Shown: positions 33,264-45,062 of the stretch, one piece after another
How positions within the stretch are numbered: the first letter of the stretch is position 1
Layout of the letters: each line of letters begins with the position of its first letter
Source of the DNA: Zingiber officinale
Taxonomy: Eukaryota; Streptophyta; Magnoliopsida; Zingiberales; Zingiberaceae
Assembly: GCF_018446385.1 (NCBI RefSeq)
Contig: NC_055999.1
Location: 82,785,859-82,849,858, forward strand
Length of the DNA stretch: 64,000 bases
Reading direction: 5' to 3'
Made by a program: the position numbers and the translations under genes
The notes under the pieces: model-generated
What the model saw: the letters and a program-made list of their open reading frames with translations, nothing else
The model's database searches: none
Told to the model about the DNA's origin: nothing

Positions 33264-33275
33264 TGGTATCAAAGC
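33264..33275 (+). other. Primer-binding site of element c1
   Basis: TGGTATCAAAGC, one base off the tRNA-Met complement, 2 bp after the LTR. Confidence 0.82.
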
Positions 33276-33326
33276 CAAGGTTGCACTTCACCGGACTAAC
33301 CGCCGAGAAGAGCAACACTTAAGAAG

Positions 33327-35015
33327 ATGACCGACTTGATAGCACCTCTGAAGTTTGATGGAGGAGGCTTATGGGGCATCATGTATTGGATGATGAAGAT
33401 GGAGGTCTTCTTTGATACAGATTGGGACACCATGATGGTGATCAAGGAGCCGTTCGAAGTCCCGAAGGACAAGAAAGGGAAGAAGCTCCGACTATGACAT
33501 TGGACAGAAGAGCAAACCACACGGTCAAAGGCAAACGATAAGGTAATATCAATTTTGGTAGATATTTTGCCTTCTAACGTGTTAAGTGATGTAGGTGAAT
33601 ACAAGAATGTCCATGACTTGTGGAGAAAATTGAAGAAAGTTCTAGGGAAAGAACTCATGCCTACATAAGAAGAAAGAAGATTCGAGGAAAGTGATGAAGT
33701 GGCCCAAGAGGAGAAGAAGGACCAATCGGATGTGGAGACCAATTCAACATCAAAAGAGGAAGAGGAAGTGAATTCGGTCACATCCGAGGAGAAGCAGGAT
33801 GAGGAACCATCATCAACCTCCTCAAAGGTTGAAGAAGAATCCAAGACAAGCAAAGAAGAAGAGGAAATCTTGGAGGTCAACCTAGTGAGCACCTCCATCG
33901 AAGTAAAGTCAAAGGACCACATAATATGCTTCGGGTGAAATGAAAAGGGACACTACAAGAGTAGATATCCTATGGGTAAGAAAGAGGTATCTCCTAAACT
34001 CAATTCAATTCCTTTAGAATCTAATTTGAGTTGTAAGAAAGAAGAAGTCCAAAAGAGGAGAATGCGCGTCGTGTGCTTCACGTGTGGGGAGAAGGGCCAC
34101 TACCACACCAAATGCCCTAAGAAGAGGGAGATTAAGAAGCTAGCGCATCTAAAGAAGTGGGAGAAGAAGAAGAGGAGCTTGAGTCAAGGGGGAGCTTCAA
34201 AGGTAAGGGAGGTATACACTAATTTAAAATGTAATTATAATTCAAATTTTCATTCTTCTATGCATGCTAGTCGAAATGATCGTGTTAATCATAGTATACC
34301 CATCCAAAATTTTGGATTTAGATATCATGATAGAAATAGGGAAAATGTAGATCAAAACCCTAGGAAAGTCATGCATGATAAATCTAGAAATGGTAGACCT
34401 AAGGAAAACCAAGGAATTAATCCCAAGAAGGGGAGACACATGCCTAAAATGGGTAGATCTAGGAATGTCCAATTTGGACAAATTAACTCTAGGGTTAGGA
34501 ACCTAGAGAAGGAGAATCAAGCTTTAAGGGAAAAGCTTGATAAGTTAGAACAATTCCTTAAGAGATTCAATGTTGGATCTAAGGAATTAAATATGGTATT
34601 AGGTAGCCAAAGACCCAACGACGATAGATTGGGCTTGGGATACCAATCTAGTCCCTCTAAGGCCAAGGAGAGATCATATGCTAGGGTGGCAAATGATTAT
34701 GGCAAGGGAGAGTTCTCCAAGGGTAAGGGAAAGTCTTATGCTATGGTTGCATATGACTATAGCAAGGAGAAGTCAATAAATAGCAAGGGAAAGTCAGTTA
34801 AAGGTAAGGTTAAATTAACCAAGGACTAGGTGTCCAAGGTTAAGAAGGTTAACTTTATAGGCCAAGTGTCACCGGAAGTGCATCGATGTAGCCTAGCGAT
34901 TGTGGATGAGTCACCTAGGGAGGTGGCTAAGGCTAAGGGCTCTAGGGGGAGCTCAAAGAGTCAAGTTGGGACCCATGGCAAATGGATCTCAAGTGGGTAC
35001 TACTTGGGAGTCTAG
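33327..35015 (+). pseudogene. Gag of element c1, one frame with four internal stops
   Basis: Opens MTDLIAPLKFDGGGLW. All open pieces lie in one frame of 563 codons, interrupted by TGA 33495, TAA 33666, TGA 33936 and TAG 34827. An acidic Glu/Ser-rich middle is followed by two CCHC knuckles: KDHIICFG-stop-NEKGHYKSRYP (the stop replaces a zinc-ligand Cys, and the last Cys is Tyr) and CFTCGEKGHYHTKC. A coiled coil follows (NLEKENQALREKLDKLEQFL), then Lys/Gly/Ser-rich repeats. No protease, integrase or RT follows. The layout matches the intact Gag at 55784-57580. Confidence 0.88.
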
Positions 35016-36165
35016 GTTGGGTCATGGAATGTGACAAGTGGTTTGGAGACGGACTTGAGTCTCAAACCTAGGGATTTGACACAATTGGTTTGCGTTTCAT
35101 GCAAGAAATATGACATTTGGGGTCATATAGCATGATAATTGGTTTTGGATGTGTAGATGCCATATAAATCAATGCTAGGGATGCATTATGGGTTGGTATG
35201 AGCAAATACATCAAGAGAAAGCTAAAACTAGGACTTTAGGTCAAGGTTCAATTGAACCATTTAGCTTGTTTTAGATTTTGTGTCAATCTTGGGATTGGTG
35301 ATAGATACATTTTGTAATATATTTTTCCCAAGTATACACTAGTAAAACAGACATCTCCACAAAATTTGGGAATTTTTTGAGGTCTGTGGAATTTCTGGTG
35401 CATTTATGAAGTTGGTCAGAAAATGTTAATTTTTTCAGAAATAAGGTACCAGTCGACTGGTAATACTATTTTTGAGCACAGAATGTCTTTGTAAGCTCAT
35501 TTTGATGAGGGCAGTCGACTGGTGCCGATACCAGTCGATTGGTAACAGTAGATTTTGACCACAGAATGCTTCTGTAAGGTTGTGTCAAGGGGAGCAGTCG
35601 ACTGGTACCAAGGGGCAGTCGACTGATACCAGCCTGAACTTATTTTTTAGCGCTGTTTTTGACTGTGTCAACTCATTTAGATGTATGAGATCCATGGGGG
35701 ATAAATACATGAGTTTAGGGTCAAATTAGACGATAAGTTTTCAATAATTGGGAGATTGTTGGATAGCTTTTTGAATGTTAGGCAAAGGGGGAAAAGTAAG
35801 GTTTAGTTGGAAAAACCTTAAGTGCCTTTGCGTAGGAGGAGCCTTGTGATAGGTTCTTAAATATCCTTGTAGGAAAATCCTATCTCATTGGGGAGCTCAG
35901 GTGTAGGGGGAGCCTTGGAATATGTTCCAATGCATGTTGCATTTTGCATTCGGTGGTGTAAGTCCAAGTGTGTAGCCTTGGCAACGTAAGCCCATTTGGC
36001 GGTGTAAGTCCAAGTGTGTAGCCTTGGCAACGTAAGTCCATTTGGCGGTGTAAGTCCAAGTGTGTAGCCTTGGCAACGTAAGTCCATTGTTTCTTTTTAA
36101 CATGTTTATTTGCTATATGTTTTCCCTAACTTAAATGTATTGCCAAACATCAAAAAGGGGGAGAT
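35016..36165 (+). other. Untranslated tail of element c1
   Basis: Non-coding region between gag and the 3' LTR with three or four CCAGTCGACTGG-type units (35447-35632; the first is a perfect 16-bp palindrome TACCAGTCGACTGGTA), a 46-bp tandem repeat and, at the end, the purine tract AAAAAGGGGGAGAT (36152-36165). Confidence 0.7.
35956..36088 (+). repeat. 46-bp tandem repeat, about 2.9 copies
   Basis: Units start at 35956, 36002 and 36048 with 'gtgtaagtccaagtgtgtag', nearly identical. They lie just before the polypurine tract. Confidence 0.92.
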
Positions 36166-37172
36166 TGTTAGGTCAATTCCAATGGTCTGTGTGATCATGT
36201 GTTTTGGTGTTTGGGCAAAGGGTTTAAGTTAGGTTCACCCTTGTATTTGATATCTGTACTTGAGTTGTGCAGGAATGCAAGATACACATGTGACTCAGGT
36301 TGATGACTTCGGTTCCTGTGAAGGATGGAACATCCGAGGGACCGTGGACAAGGCAGCAAAGACAAGAGCCAAGGGAAGCGACTTCGAGGCATACGCAAAG
36401 GATGACATTGGGGATGAGCCGCGGGCTTGAATGCATCCGAGGGACGAGAGCCAAAGGAAGTAGGCTTGAAGGCAAGAGGTCAACGCTGCAAAGAAGCGTT
36501 AAGTGAGTCGTGAGGGTCCGAGTGCGAGAGAAATGTACTCGGGATGGGAAACCCTAAGGTTAGGGTTGTACCAGTCGGCTGGTGGTGAGCATAGAGAGCT
36601 TCTGTGCCTGAACGTCCAGGCACCAGTCGACTGGTGCAAGGACCAGTCGACTGGTAAAGAGTCGTTGGAGTGCCGTTGGGCTGACACCAGTCGACTGGTG
36701 CAAGGACCAATCGACTGGTAACGGTAAAACAACAAGGTTGTTTTCTTCCAAGTTCTATAAGAAGGAGCTTGGGATGACCGGCCAAGGTGACGAAATTAGA
36801 CTTGGTTAAAACCTAATTAGTAGTCACCAAAGTGCTTAAGGTTCTCTTATGTCCAAGTGTTCTTGGTTGGTGTTGTGGTGAGGTTTCTCCACCCACAAGG
36901 AGTTGCTTGAGTAGCCGGAGTTTGCCGGGGGCTAATCCATCGAAGGATCGGGATCGTCCACCTTACGGGCAGCCGTGGAGTAGGAGCAAGTTATCTCCGA
37001 ACCACGTTACATCGACGTGTATTGGTTTGCATTTCTTTCTTGTTTATGTTTGTATTCGTATTTGTATTTGTTATTGTATTTCCGCTTGCGCACTAACGAA
37101 TACGTAGGAAGCAATCGATTTTGGAGCGCCGTCTATCCAACCCCCCTTCTAGTCGGCCACCGATCTCCTACA
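36166..37172 (+). repeat. 3' LTR of element c1
   Basis: 1007 bp, starting TGTTAGGTC and ending CTCCTACA, with the CCAGTCGACTGG array at 36570-36719 and CTATAAG near 36755. It lacks a ~20-bp part of the first palindrome pair present in the 5' LTR. Confidence 0.88.
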
Positions 37173-37427
37173 CTTACTTTTATAATACCCTCTTTCACTG
37201 CATTTAAAGCATATTATATGATCTTTAACTTTTAAGTTTACTAATTTACCTTTTGAATCCTTGTTAGGATTCTCCTCCTTATCCATCGTCGTCTCAGATC
37301 CGGATTTTGACTTTTGTTCTGACTCAGATTTAGATCCTTCTGCCTCCTCCTTAGCCATTAATGCCATGATGCTGGTATAATCTAATTCTCCTATGTCTGA
37401 TTCTGAGTATGACTCTTGGGATGACTC
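37173..37427 (-). pseudogene. Gag zinc-knuckle region of element d, upstream half
   Basis: On minus: acidic Ser/Lys/Glu-rich DNA, then LVNLKVKDHIICFKCSERGY and YKS, broken in the knuckle by element c1. The knuckle's His is Tyr here. The Gag continues at 26521 going down and at 38420-38265 going up. Confidence 0.75.
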
Positions 37428-37430
37428 TAA

Positions 37431-37969
37431 GTGTGTATTTGGTTGGGGGTTATCCTTGATAACTTTGGTTATTCATCCAAGGTTATCGACAAAAACCTTA
37501 TTTGGTTTAAGTAATCGATGATTCCTGAGTAATATTTTATGTCTGATACGTCAGCAAAAGGGGCATGCAACCCAGAATCGAAAAACCTCGAAAAACTAAG
37601 AGTTTTCTTGATTCCGGGGTTAATAATTTTTTTTACCCAAAATACCCTCGGATAAGAGAAAAATGTGACAAAAAAGAAACAAACTACAAATATAAAATAA
37701 AAAAATAAAAAAAACCTTAAAAAATAAAAAAGATATAAAAATGTAAAAAAATAATTAAAAATGTAAAAAAAATTTAAAAAACATGAAATAGAAAAAACAT
37801 AAAAAATAAATTAAAAAAATGTAAAAATAAAAAAATAGAAAAAATGTAAAAAGAATTTTAAAAAAACGTAAAATAAATTAAAAAAATAGAAAAAAAATGT
37901 TTTAAAAAATTAAAAAACACAAAAATAATGAAAAACGTGAAAAAGAAAAGTAAAAAAACGTATAGTTTA

Positions 37970-38052
<83 letters not shown>

Positions 38053-38261
38053 GTATGGTTGGTTTTATAACTAAGAGTAATATAGTAAAATATTAAACTA
38101 GGTTATTTATTAAAACCTCCAAACAAACAAGTTTTTGTTACATTACCTAAGTTGAACCAAATAAAATTTGGTTATGTTTTATTCCCTGTAACCTTGGTTA
38201 TGTGATTACCTGGTAATCACATAACTAAGATTATACATGATAACTTGAACTAAACGCACTC
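37431..38261. mobile_element. PIF/Harbinger-type MITE, copy 2
   Basis: 831 bp flanked by TAA (37428-37430, 38262-38264), inside the Gag of element d. The ends match copy 1 (5194-6223): GTGTGTATTTGG at left, and CTAAACGCACTC at right. The middle is A-rich low-complexity sequence and a long (AAT)n(ATT)n run. No transposase is present. Confidence 0.82.
37969..38052. repeat. (ATA)n/(TTA)n palindromic microsatellite
   Basis: 32 bp of AAT repeats run straight into 52 bp of TTA repeats, making a perfect inverted pair of 32-bp arms able to form a hairpin or cruciform. Confidence 0.95.
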
Positions 38262-38264
38262 TAA

Positions 38265-38853
38265 GGATTAGAACTCAGATTCGAGCTCAAGTTTGACTTG
38301 ATTTTCTAGTTGTGGCAAATCCTTGTGAAGTTCGTTTAGCCAAGTCCAAAAGTTGTAGACATATTTGAATTCTCCAATTATGCATATGATTTCATCAGGT
38401 AATAATTATGAAATTAAACTAATTACCTTTTGATTTGCTTCCAAATTTTGGATAGATCTCTTCCATGCTATCCCGCAATCGAAGTCGCCCATCATAATGA
38501 AGCACTCCATTTGATACTTCCATATCCTGAAGTAATTCATTTTGTATGGTGGAGTTCATGAATACTTCGTCCTTTGCCTTGAACCATTTATGTGAGAAGA
38601 TCTTGAACACCAGAAGATAAAAGGGAAGAGTTGCCAAGATTAGGTCTTGGATTAGTAGTGCTTAAGGTAAAAAGAAATATTGAGGTCTAGAGTGGTGTTG
38701 CACCAACGTCGAGTCAAAATCGAATGAGAAAGAGTTATTTGAAGAGGTAAATTTTACCAAGTCAAATAAATTATGAAAAATTGAAATACAAAAATAAATA
38801 AAAATGGTTCCCTTGCCTTGATTGGTGGTTGTACTAATTTAGAGCAAACACTT
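38265..38853 (-). pseudogene. N-terminal Gag remnants of element d plus an unidentified frame
   Basis: On minus, 38420-38265 reads ICIIGEFKYVYNFWTWLNEL then HKDLPQLEN, matching the KIGEFEDAKELWSKLAKLHE region of the intact family-b Gag. A 72-codon frame at 38419-38637 contains LQDMEVSNGVLHYDGRLRLR, which recalls the start of gypsy integrase zinc domains and may be a separate small insertion. The rest is unrecognised. Confidence 0.5.
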
Positions 38854-38865
38854 GCTCTGATACCG
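38854..38865 (-). other. Primer-binding site of element d
   Basis: GCTCTGATACCG on plus; its complement is one base off TGGTATCAGAGC. It sits 2 bp from the LTR. Confidence 0.8.
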
Positions 38866-39574
38866 CTTGTTGGATTGTAGAGACGCTAGGAGGGGGGGTT
38901 GAATATTGTTCGTCGAAAATCATGAGTTAAAACGAGTTATGCAGTGAAATAAAGAAAATAAAGGCAATGCTAACAAAGCCAAGTTTTACTTGGTTCAAAG
39001 CCTGTGACTACTCCTACTCCAAGACCCGCGACTGTTGATCACTTTCGTTGGATAATCACTATCGATTTGAATAATGAGTTGCACAGATTGAGTACAAGAA
39101 TTGAAATTAATTGTTACTGACAAATAAAAAGGAAATTGACATCTTTCATTCTTCAAACTTCGGAGTAGCCTTTTAGTGTCGTCGGAGTCTTTTTTGAGCA
39201 ACACGCAAGAATGAAATTTGTAGCAGATGTTATTCTGAAGCTGCTAGTCGAAGACCTTTATATAGGCCCATTCCGGGTGCCTGGAGTCCCTCCCAGATGC
39301 TTGGACTGTGATGACATGGCGAGTTCTCGTCTAAACTTGATCTGTCAAGTTTATCCACTTTCGGGTGCCCAGACCCCCTTCGGACGCCTAGACCGTTGAC
39401 GTGGATTAGCCAGGCGCTCGAACCACTCAACTTCTGGGTAACTTTTATGGTTCGGGCATCTAGACCAACTCCGGGCACCCGGAGTTGGTCTAGGCGCCCA
39501 AACCACAAAAGAATTAAAGAACTAAAAAATTTGTTGTCTAGACAAACTCTAATATAAACTGACTAGATTTAAAC

Positions 39575-41593
39575 ACTTAGTCTCCGGTAACGGGGCTAAA
39601 AACTTGATGTGTTACCGCAAGCGCATGGTCGTTGTCAAGTAATAAAATTTATAAGTCGATCCCACGAGCGCTGAGGATTAAATGCTAATTGGTTTTGCAC
39701 GTTGAATTTAGCTAGATAGCATCGATAATTGTTTGTTTTGGGTTTTTAACTAAGATGAGAAAATAAATGTAAAGAAAGATAACTGAGGAAGTCCATGATT
39801 CAGAAGATGTTCTAGGCTGCTGGTTTCATTGAATGGTGAATGTTGTACTATGAATTCACCTATTCCTAGTTCTCCACTTGTATGTTTGTAGGATAGTCTA
39901 AATTACACCTGAATACCACCCCGCAACAGTGTATCAGAGTACTTTCCCTACCAGTAACCAAGTATGCTATCAAGTGAAGAAGTAACCTAAAGAATTCAGA
40001 TTTTCAGTAGAGTACCTTCTATCACAAGGCCTCCCCCGAGTTTTCGTCTCTAGATTATGTAGGTCACTTGCATAACATATGATTAGGGAATTAAAGTCTA
40101 TTAGGTCAAGTGATAGACTTATCCATACATAGAATTATTCTCCCATAGGAGGTTACACTCCATATAAAAGGATAGTTGCCTTAGATACTCAACGTTAAAC
40201 AAGTATCCTAAGGTCATGCTAAGATATATCAGAATGTACACTTAAAAGGGGCAACAATTCATGCATCTATTCAATGAAAATTCAGATTTATGCCCAGATA
40301 TAGACACACAACAATGTATTTGGCTCAGAAATTAGATCTACATATACAAAAATATAATCTAGATAGATAAATTCATGTTCACTAAGAAAGCCTACATGCT
40401 AGCATTTCATCAAATAGAACAAGTGTTATACAAGCTTCATCAAACAAGAAAATTGGTAATTCAATACAGTTTACAACATCCATGCATTATAATTACTTCC
40501 AACATCCTAGAACAATAGAAATATACTCCATAATTAAAAGAACTACAATCCAAGGGCTCAAATTCATAAGAATTTCAAGAATCCTAAAGAAGGGGAAGAA
40601 AAACTTATCCTTGATGTCAAGTGAAGCCCTCGAATGAAGATTTTGGAATGCCAATGAGGATGGAGCAGTAGGACGGCCTCGGATCGCCCAAATGATACCT
40701 CCGAATGCAAGGATTTGACCTAGATTGTTCCTTCTCACCTTGGATCTTCCTCCTCTATGAAGGAGATGAAGTGCTCCTTATATAGAGGTGAGGCATGGGG
40801 TGGTCGTGCTTGGAGACACGGCCAAGCCGCTCCTTATGCATCTGGCCATGCCATTTGGCACTGCTAGAGCTAAACTGGCTCTGGTTTTGGGCACGAGGTC
40901 ATGCCCTATGGCATGCCCAACGCTATCTTTTGTGTCTGGCCATGCCATATGGCATGACCAAAATAGAGACCTCTCTATTTTCTCCATCTGGGTCGTGCCA
41001 CTTGGCATGACCAGTTCTTCAAACCTGAAGTTTTTTGACTTTTTGAAGTATGGGCGTGCCTCACTGCACAACCTAGTCCATTTCTTCTCTGGAAATCGGC
41101 ATGGGCAGGCTCTTGGCCGTGCTATGAGGCACGACCATGTCTTCACTTATGCTGGATCTGCTTCCTGGTCGTGCCATTTGGCACGACCTGTATCCTTTCT
41201 TGTTTCTTGGTTGTGCCATTTGGCATGGCCAATCTCCTGGAGCTTTTCTCGGTTGTGCCTCAAGGCATGGCCAATTCTAATTTACTTCTGAAATGGTTGT
41301 TGCTTGCACTCCTTGACTTGGATACTCCACTCCTTCGCTTCCCTCACCATGGGGAAGGCATGGCTAGGTCATAGTTTTCTTCATGTTGTCTCCTTTTACT
41401 TATTTTGAATCCTTTACCGCTCCAAACTGCTTCTAAAAATGAAAACATACACTAAGCAGATCCCTGGGCGTAAAGTAGTAATTATACTGAAATATGGTAG
41501 AAAAGGGGTGCAGAACACAAAGATCATAAACATGAAATATAAGTATATGTGCGTCAAATAGTGAAAAATAACATATATAATCTACACACATCA
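39575..41593 (-). mobile_element. Truncated LTR element e (gypsy-type)
   Basis: Ends TGATGTGT (39605) and ACACATCA (41593) are inverted, giving an LTR of 1989 bp. On its outer left (39575-39604) is CTCCGGTAACGGGGCTAAAAAC, whose complement resembles the GGCGCCGTTGCCGGGGA motif found just inside many plant gypsy 5' LTRs, so a few bases of interior remain. CTATC follows on the right, without a clear partner on the left. The insertion was accompanied by loss of LTR-d sequence. TATA complement CTTATATAG is at 40777. Confidence 0.7.
40800..41285. repeat. GTGCCA/TGGCAC inverted-motif array in LTR e
   Basis: Ten or more units of the type GGTCGTGCCATTTGGCACGACC or CATGCCATATGGCATGACC, spaced 30-70 bp, beginning about 15 bp upstream (on the minus strand) of the LTR TATA box. 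A 167-codon plus frame across it is an artefact of the repetition. Confidence 0.85.
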
Positions 41594-41753
41594 CTATCCT
41601 TTGGTTATGACTTACCCTGGCTAGTTATCTAGTCATAACTAGACTTCTCTCTTCCAAACATCAAGTCTTGTTTGGATTAACCCTTTGTCAAACTGACCAG
41701 ACTTAGGTATAATGTCAAATAACAAAACCCTAGAGGTCGATTGCACCAACACG

Positions 41754-42196
41754 ATGACCTTCATCTCGCAGTATGAGACCATCCAGTCATCTTTAACTGG
41801 AGCATTGAGAGGAGAGCTTAGGGTAGTTTATGGAATTTCTATGGAGTATGTGATTTGAATACCTAGAGGAGATCAAGTGCCATCAATGTCTCCTCTTGGC
41901 TCCACTACCTTCTTCCATGGTCAGGTCGAAAGTGGGCTTCACTTCCCTGTTCCTAAAATTTTTAGGGATGTTTGCACATACTTCGATATTTCATTACACC
42001 AATTGGCGCCAAACGCCATTAGGATCCTGTGTGGAGTTGTAGTGATTTTTCTAACTGTATGATATTCCTCTTACCCCGACTTTTTTTCATTACTTCTTTC
42101 ATTCGAAGAGGGTCGAGTTAGGAGCTTTTCACTTCATGTCCCGAGTAGGGGTGTAAGCTTTTAGAAGGCAACCCCTCATCCCATAAAGGTTGGAAG
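41754..42196 (+). pseudogene. Gag of the old gypsy-type host element, part 1
   Basis: From an ATG at the element-d junction: MTFISQYETIQSSLTGALRG, ELRVVYGISMEYVI-stop, IPRGDQVPSMSPLGSTTFFH, GLHFPVPKIFRDVCTYFDIS and LHQLAPNAIRILCGVVVIF. This resembles the conserved region of plant 'putative gypsy type transposon' proteins (PF04195 as I recall it). A TGA at 42060 then ends the frame. Element f interrupts at 42197, after KGW. Confidence 0.72.
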
Positions 42197-44651
42197 TGTT
42201 GGTTGCTACTCGGAAAGCCTAATGGTTCCACTATACAAAAATTTTGTACAAAGGTCTGAACCTTTTCCTAGCTACCATGTGTTCTTTTAAATTAAACTTG
42301 GATCACCTGTGGAACTTAACACGTTTGATCCTAAGTTTAACTTATTTGTTCTTTTAGGTTTAGAGTTGGGTATCCTGCAAAACTTAACATGTTCGATCCA
42401 AATCACCTAGGTCACGAAGACAATTAAATATCTATTTCCAAAATCGGCTTCCAGTACTGCATGGCGAGGCACTTGACCTTCTTAGATATGAGAGCAACCA
42501 CCACCGACTAGACAAAGTCTTTTAAGGAAATTAAATATTTAACCTTCCTATAGTAACCCTAGGTTAACCACTAAGAACAATCAAATCACAAGGAAAAGAA
42601 AAAACAAAAGAACACAACTTCGAAAACTAATTCGAAAAACTAGAATCGCATGCCTCTTGTATTTGGTATTTTTACAAAGAAACAAAACTAACATGATGCG
42701 GAAAACAATTATTAGTTATACCTTTCTTTGTGAATAATGACCTCTTGATCTTCTACCGTATTCCTCTTCTAATCTCGGACGTTGTGTGGGCAACGATCTT
42801 CCGAGACGAGAACCACCTAGCACCTTCTTCTTCTTCCTTCAAGTTTCGGCCAAGCACAAAAACTCCTAAGGATGAAGAACCTTTTCCACCAACCAAGCTC
42901 CAAGGGATGCAAGCTTCCTCTTCTTCTTCTCCAAGCTAGGATCCGACCACCACTTAATCTCCAAGAGGAAGAGGAGGTTCGGCCACAAATATGGAGAGAA
43001 GAGAAAAGGAAGAGGCCGGCCACACCAAGGAAGAAAAGAGGGAGAAATAGAATAGAGGTTGTATCTCTTGAAGGCACCCAAACCCCCTCTTTTATAATCC
43101 TTAGCCTTGGCAAATAAGGAAAATTTAATAAAACCTTCCTTAATTCTTTTGTTATTGAAAAGGAAAATTTTAATTAATTAAAATTAAAATCCTTTTCTTA
43201 ATACATATGGCCGTCCACATCAAAACAAGAAAAAAGGGAAAATTTTCGCTAGAAAAATTAAAGCTTCCTAATTTGCTCCCGGAAAAATTTTAAAATAAAA
43301 TTTCTCTTTAATAATCCCTTCATGGTTGATGTTATAAAAGGAAATTTTTATAATTTTAAAATTTATCTTTTCAACATGTGGATGATTTATAAATAAGGAA
43401 AGTTTTTACCAAAATTAAAATCAACCTTTTAATCTACAAATAAGGAAAGAGATTTAACTCTTCTCTTAATCTTTTGTAGAATCTTATAAAAGGAAATATT
43501 TTAATTTTTAAACTCTCTTTTAAATCATGTATTCCACATAAGAAAAAATTTAAAATTAAAATTCCTTTTCTATTTTTAATGGTCAGCCACACATAGATTG
43601 AACCCATGCTTGGGCCGACCACAGTCATTCCCATCTAAACATGGTTTGGCCGGCCCCTTTCTTGGGCTCCAAGAAAGGCTTGGCCGACCCCTTTTAGATG
43701 GGTACAAAGGTGGGTATAGGTGGGTATAGTACTCTATAATTAATAGGCTACGATAGGGATCGAGAGGAGGAATTTGTTTTGGTCTCCTGAAAAAATTAAG
43801 CATCCCGTGTTCGCCCTGAACACACAACTTAATTTTATCAATAATAATTCATTCCACTAGAGAACTATTATTGAACTACTGTACCAATCCCAAATTACAT
43901 TTTTGGGATCCTTCTTATTATGAGTATGTTAGTCTCCTTGTGTTTAAGATAATGGATGTCCACTAATTAAATGAGTTACTAACAACTCACTTAATTAATA
44001 TCTTAGTCCAAGAGTAGTACCACTCAACCTTATCATCATGTCGGACTAAGTCCACCTGCAGAGTTTAACATGACAATCCTTATGAGCTCCTCTTGGGGAC
44101 ATTCTCAACCTAGATTTCTAGGACACAATTTCCTTTTATAATCAACAACACACACTATAAGTGATATCATTTCCCAACTTATCAGGCTTATTGATTTATC
44201 AAACTAAATCTCACCCATTGATAAATTAAAGAAATAAATATCAAATATATGTGCTTGTTATTATATTAGGATTAAGAGCACACACTTCCATAATAACTAA
44301 GGTCTTTGTTCCTTTATAAAGTCAGTATAAAAGAAATGACCTCTAATGATCCTACTCAATACACTCTAAGTGTACTAGTGTAATTATATAGTTAAGATAA
44401 ACTAATACCCAATTACACTACGACCTTCCAATGGTTTGTTCCTTTCCATTTTGGGCGTGAGCTACTGTTTATAATTTATAAGGTACTGATAACATTATCT
44501 TCTGCATGTGACACCACATACTATGTTATCTACAATATAAATTAATTGAACAACTATATTTATCATAAATGTAGACATTTGACCAATGTGATTCTTTTAT
44601 TTCTAAATAAATGTTTATACAAAAGCTAGGCTTTTAGTATACACTCTAACA
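42197..44651 (-). repeat. 3' LTR (left copy) of element f
   Basis: 2455 bp, TGTTGGTTGC...CTCTAACA. A GC-richer part at 42817-43117 is open on both strands in each LTR copy (98-, 71- and 81-codon frames). It lies just downstream of the TATA box on the element strand (ATTATAAAAGAGG near 43087-43100), so it is the transcribed leader and not a gene. Confidence 0.9.
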
Positions 44652-45062
44652 ATCTCCCACTTATACTAAAAGGCTAAGCTGCCATATCTGCTGCCATACA
44701 TCTGATTCCCAACCCTTCAACATGCCCATCAAAAGCTCTTGCCTTAAGGGCCTTAGTGAAAGGATCTTCCAGGTTATCACTTGATGCAATATAAGCAGCA
44801 ACAACTTTTCCTCGTTATACGATTTCTCGTATTGGGTAGTACTTGCGCTCTATTGTGTTTACTTGCTTTTTAGACTTATGGTTTCTTCGAGTTTGCTACT
44901 GCACCAAATTATTTTAGGCAAACCAGAAATCATATCTAAGTTTATCTTGAAGTATCAGAGCCATACAACTTCTATGACTACCTCAGAGGCTGCCATATAC
45001 TCAACTTCTATGGTGGAGTCCGAAAAAGCACCTATGCTTATCACTCTTCCATAGTTATGACT

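Larger units (their letters stand above)
26522..37172 (+). mobile_element. Element c1: gag-only Copia-type retrotransposon (family c)
   Basis: The 5' LTR is 26522-33261, interrupted by a CACTA transposon; the 3' LTR is 36166-37172. LTRs start TGTTGG or TGTTAGG and end CTCCTACA. Flanks are ATTAC (26517-26521) and CTTAC (37173-37177), one base different. A PBS (TGGTATCAAAGC) and purine tract are present. The 2.9-kb interior encodes only Gag, with four in-frame stops. It lies inside the Gag of element d, in opposite orientation. Confidence 0.88.
21901..41751 (-). mobile_element. Element d: gag-only Copia (SIRE/Maximus-like) retrotransposon with four nested insertions
   Basis: LTRs at 21901-23593 and 38868-41751 begin TGTTGGAT and end TTGCACCAACA. 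The flanks are TGATG (21896-21900) and CGATG (41752-41756), one base different. Polypurine complement and PBS place it on the minus strand. Removing the nested SINE (24674-24925), element c1 (26522-37172) and MITE (37431-38261) leaves about 3.5 kb of interior with Gag remnants but no protease, integrase or RT. The right LTR is further disturbed by LTR e (39605-41593). Confidence 0.85.
38868..41751 (-). repeat. 5' LTR (right copy) of element d, interrupted
   Basis: The LTR pieces are 38868 to about 39575 and 41594-41751. The part corresponding to roughly 22560-23400 of the other copy is missing, replaced by LTR e and a little of its internal DNA. It ends TTGCACCAACA before CGATG. Confidence 0.8.

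Noticed and set aside
40788-41291. 167-codon plus frame as a gene
   Set aside because: It spans the GTGCCA-TGGCAC array of LTR e and simply translates the repeat (CHLAWP-type units).
42817-43117. 98-, 71- and 81-codon frames conserved at 49945-50245
   Set aside because: Conservation is explained by the two LTR copies of element f. The frames overlap on both strands and match no family I recognise.
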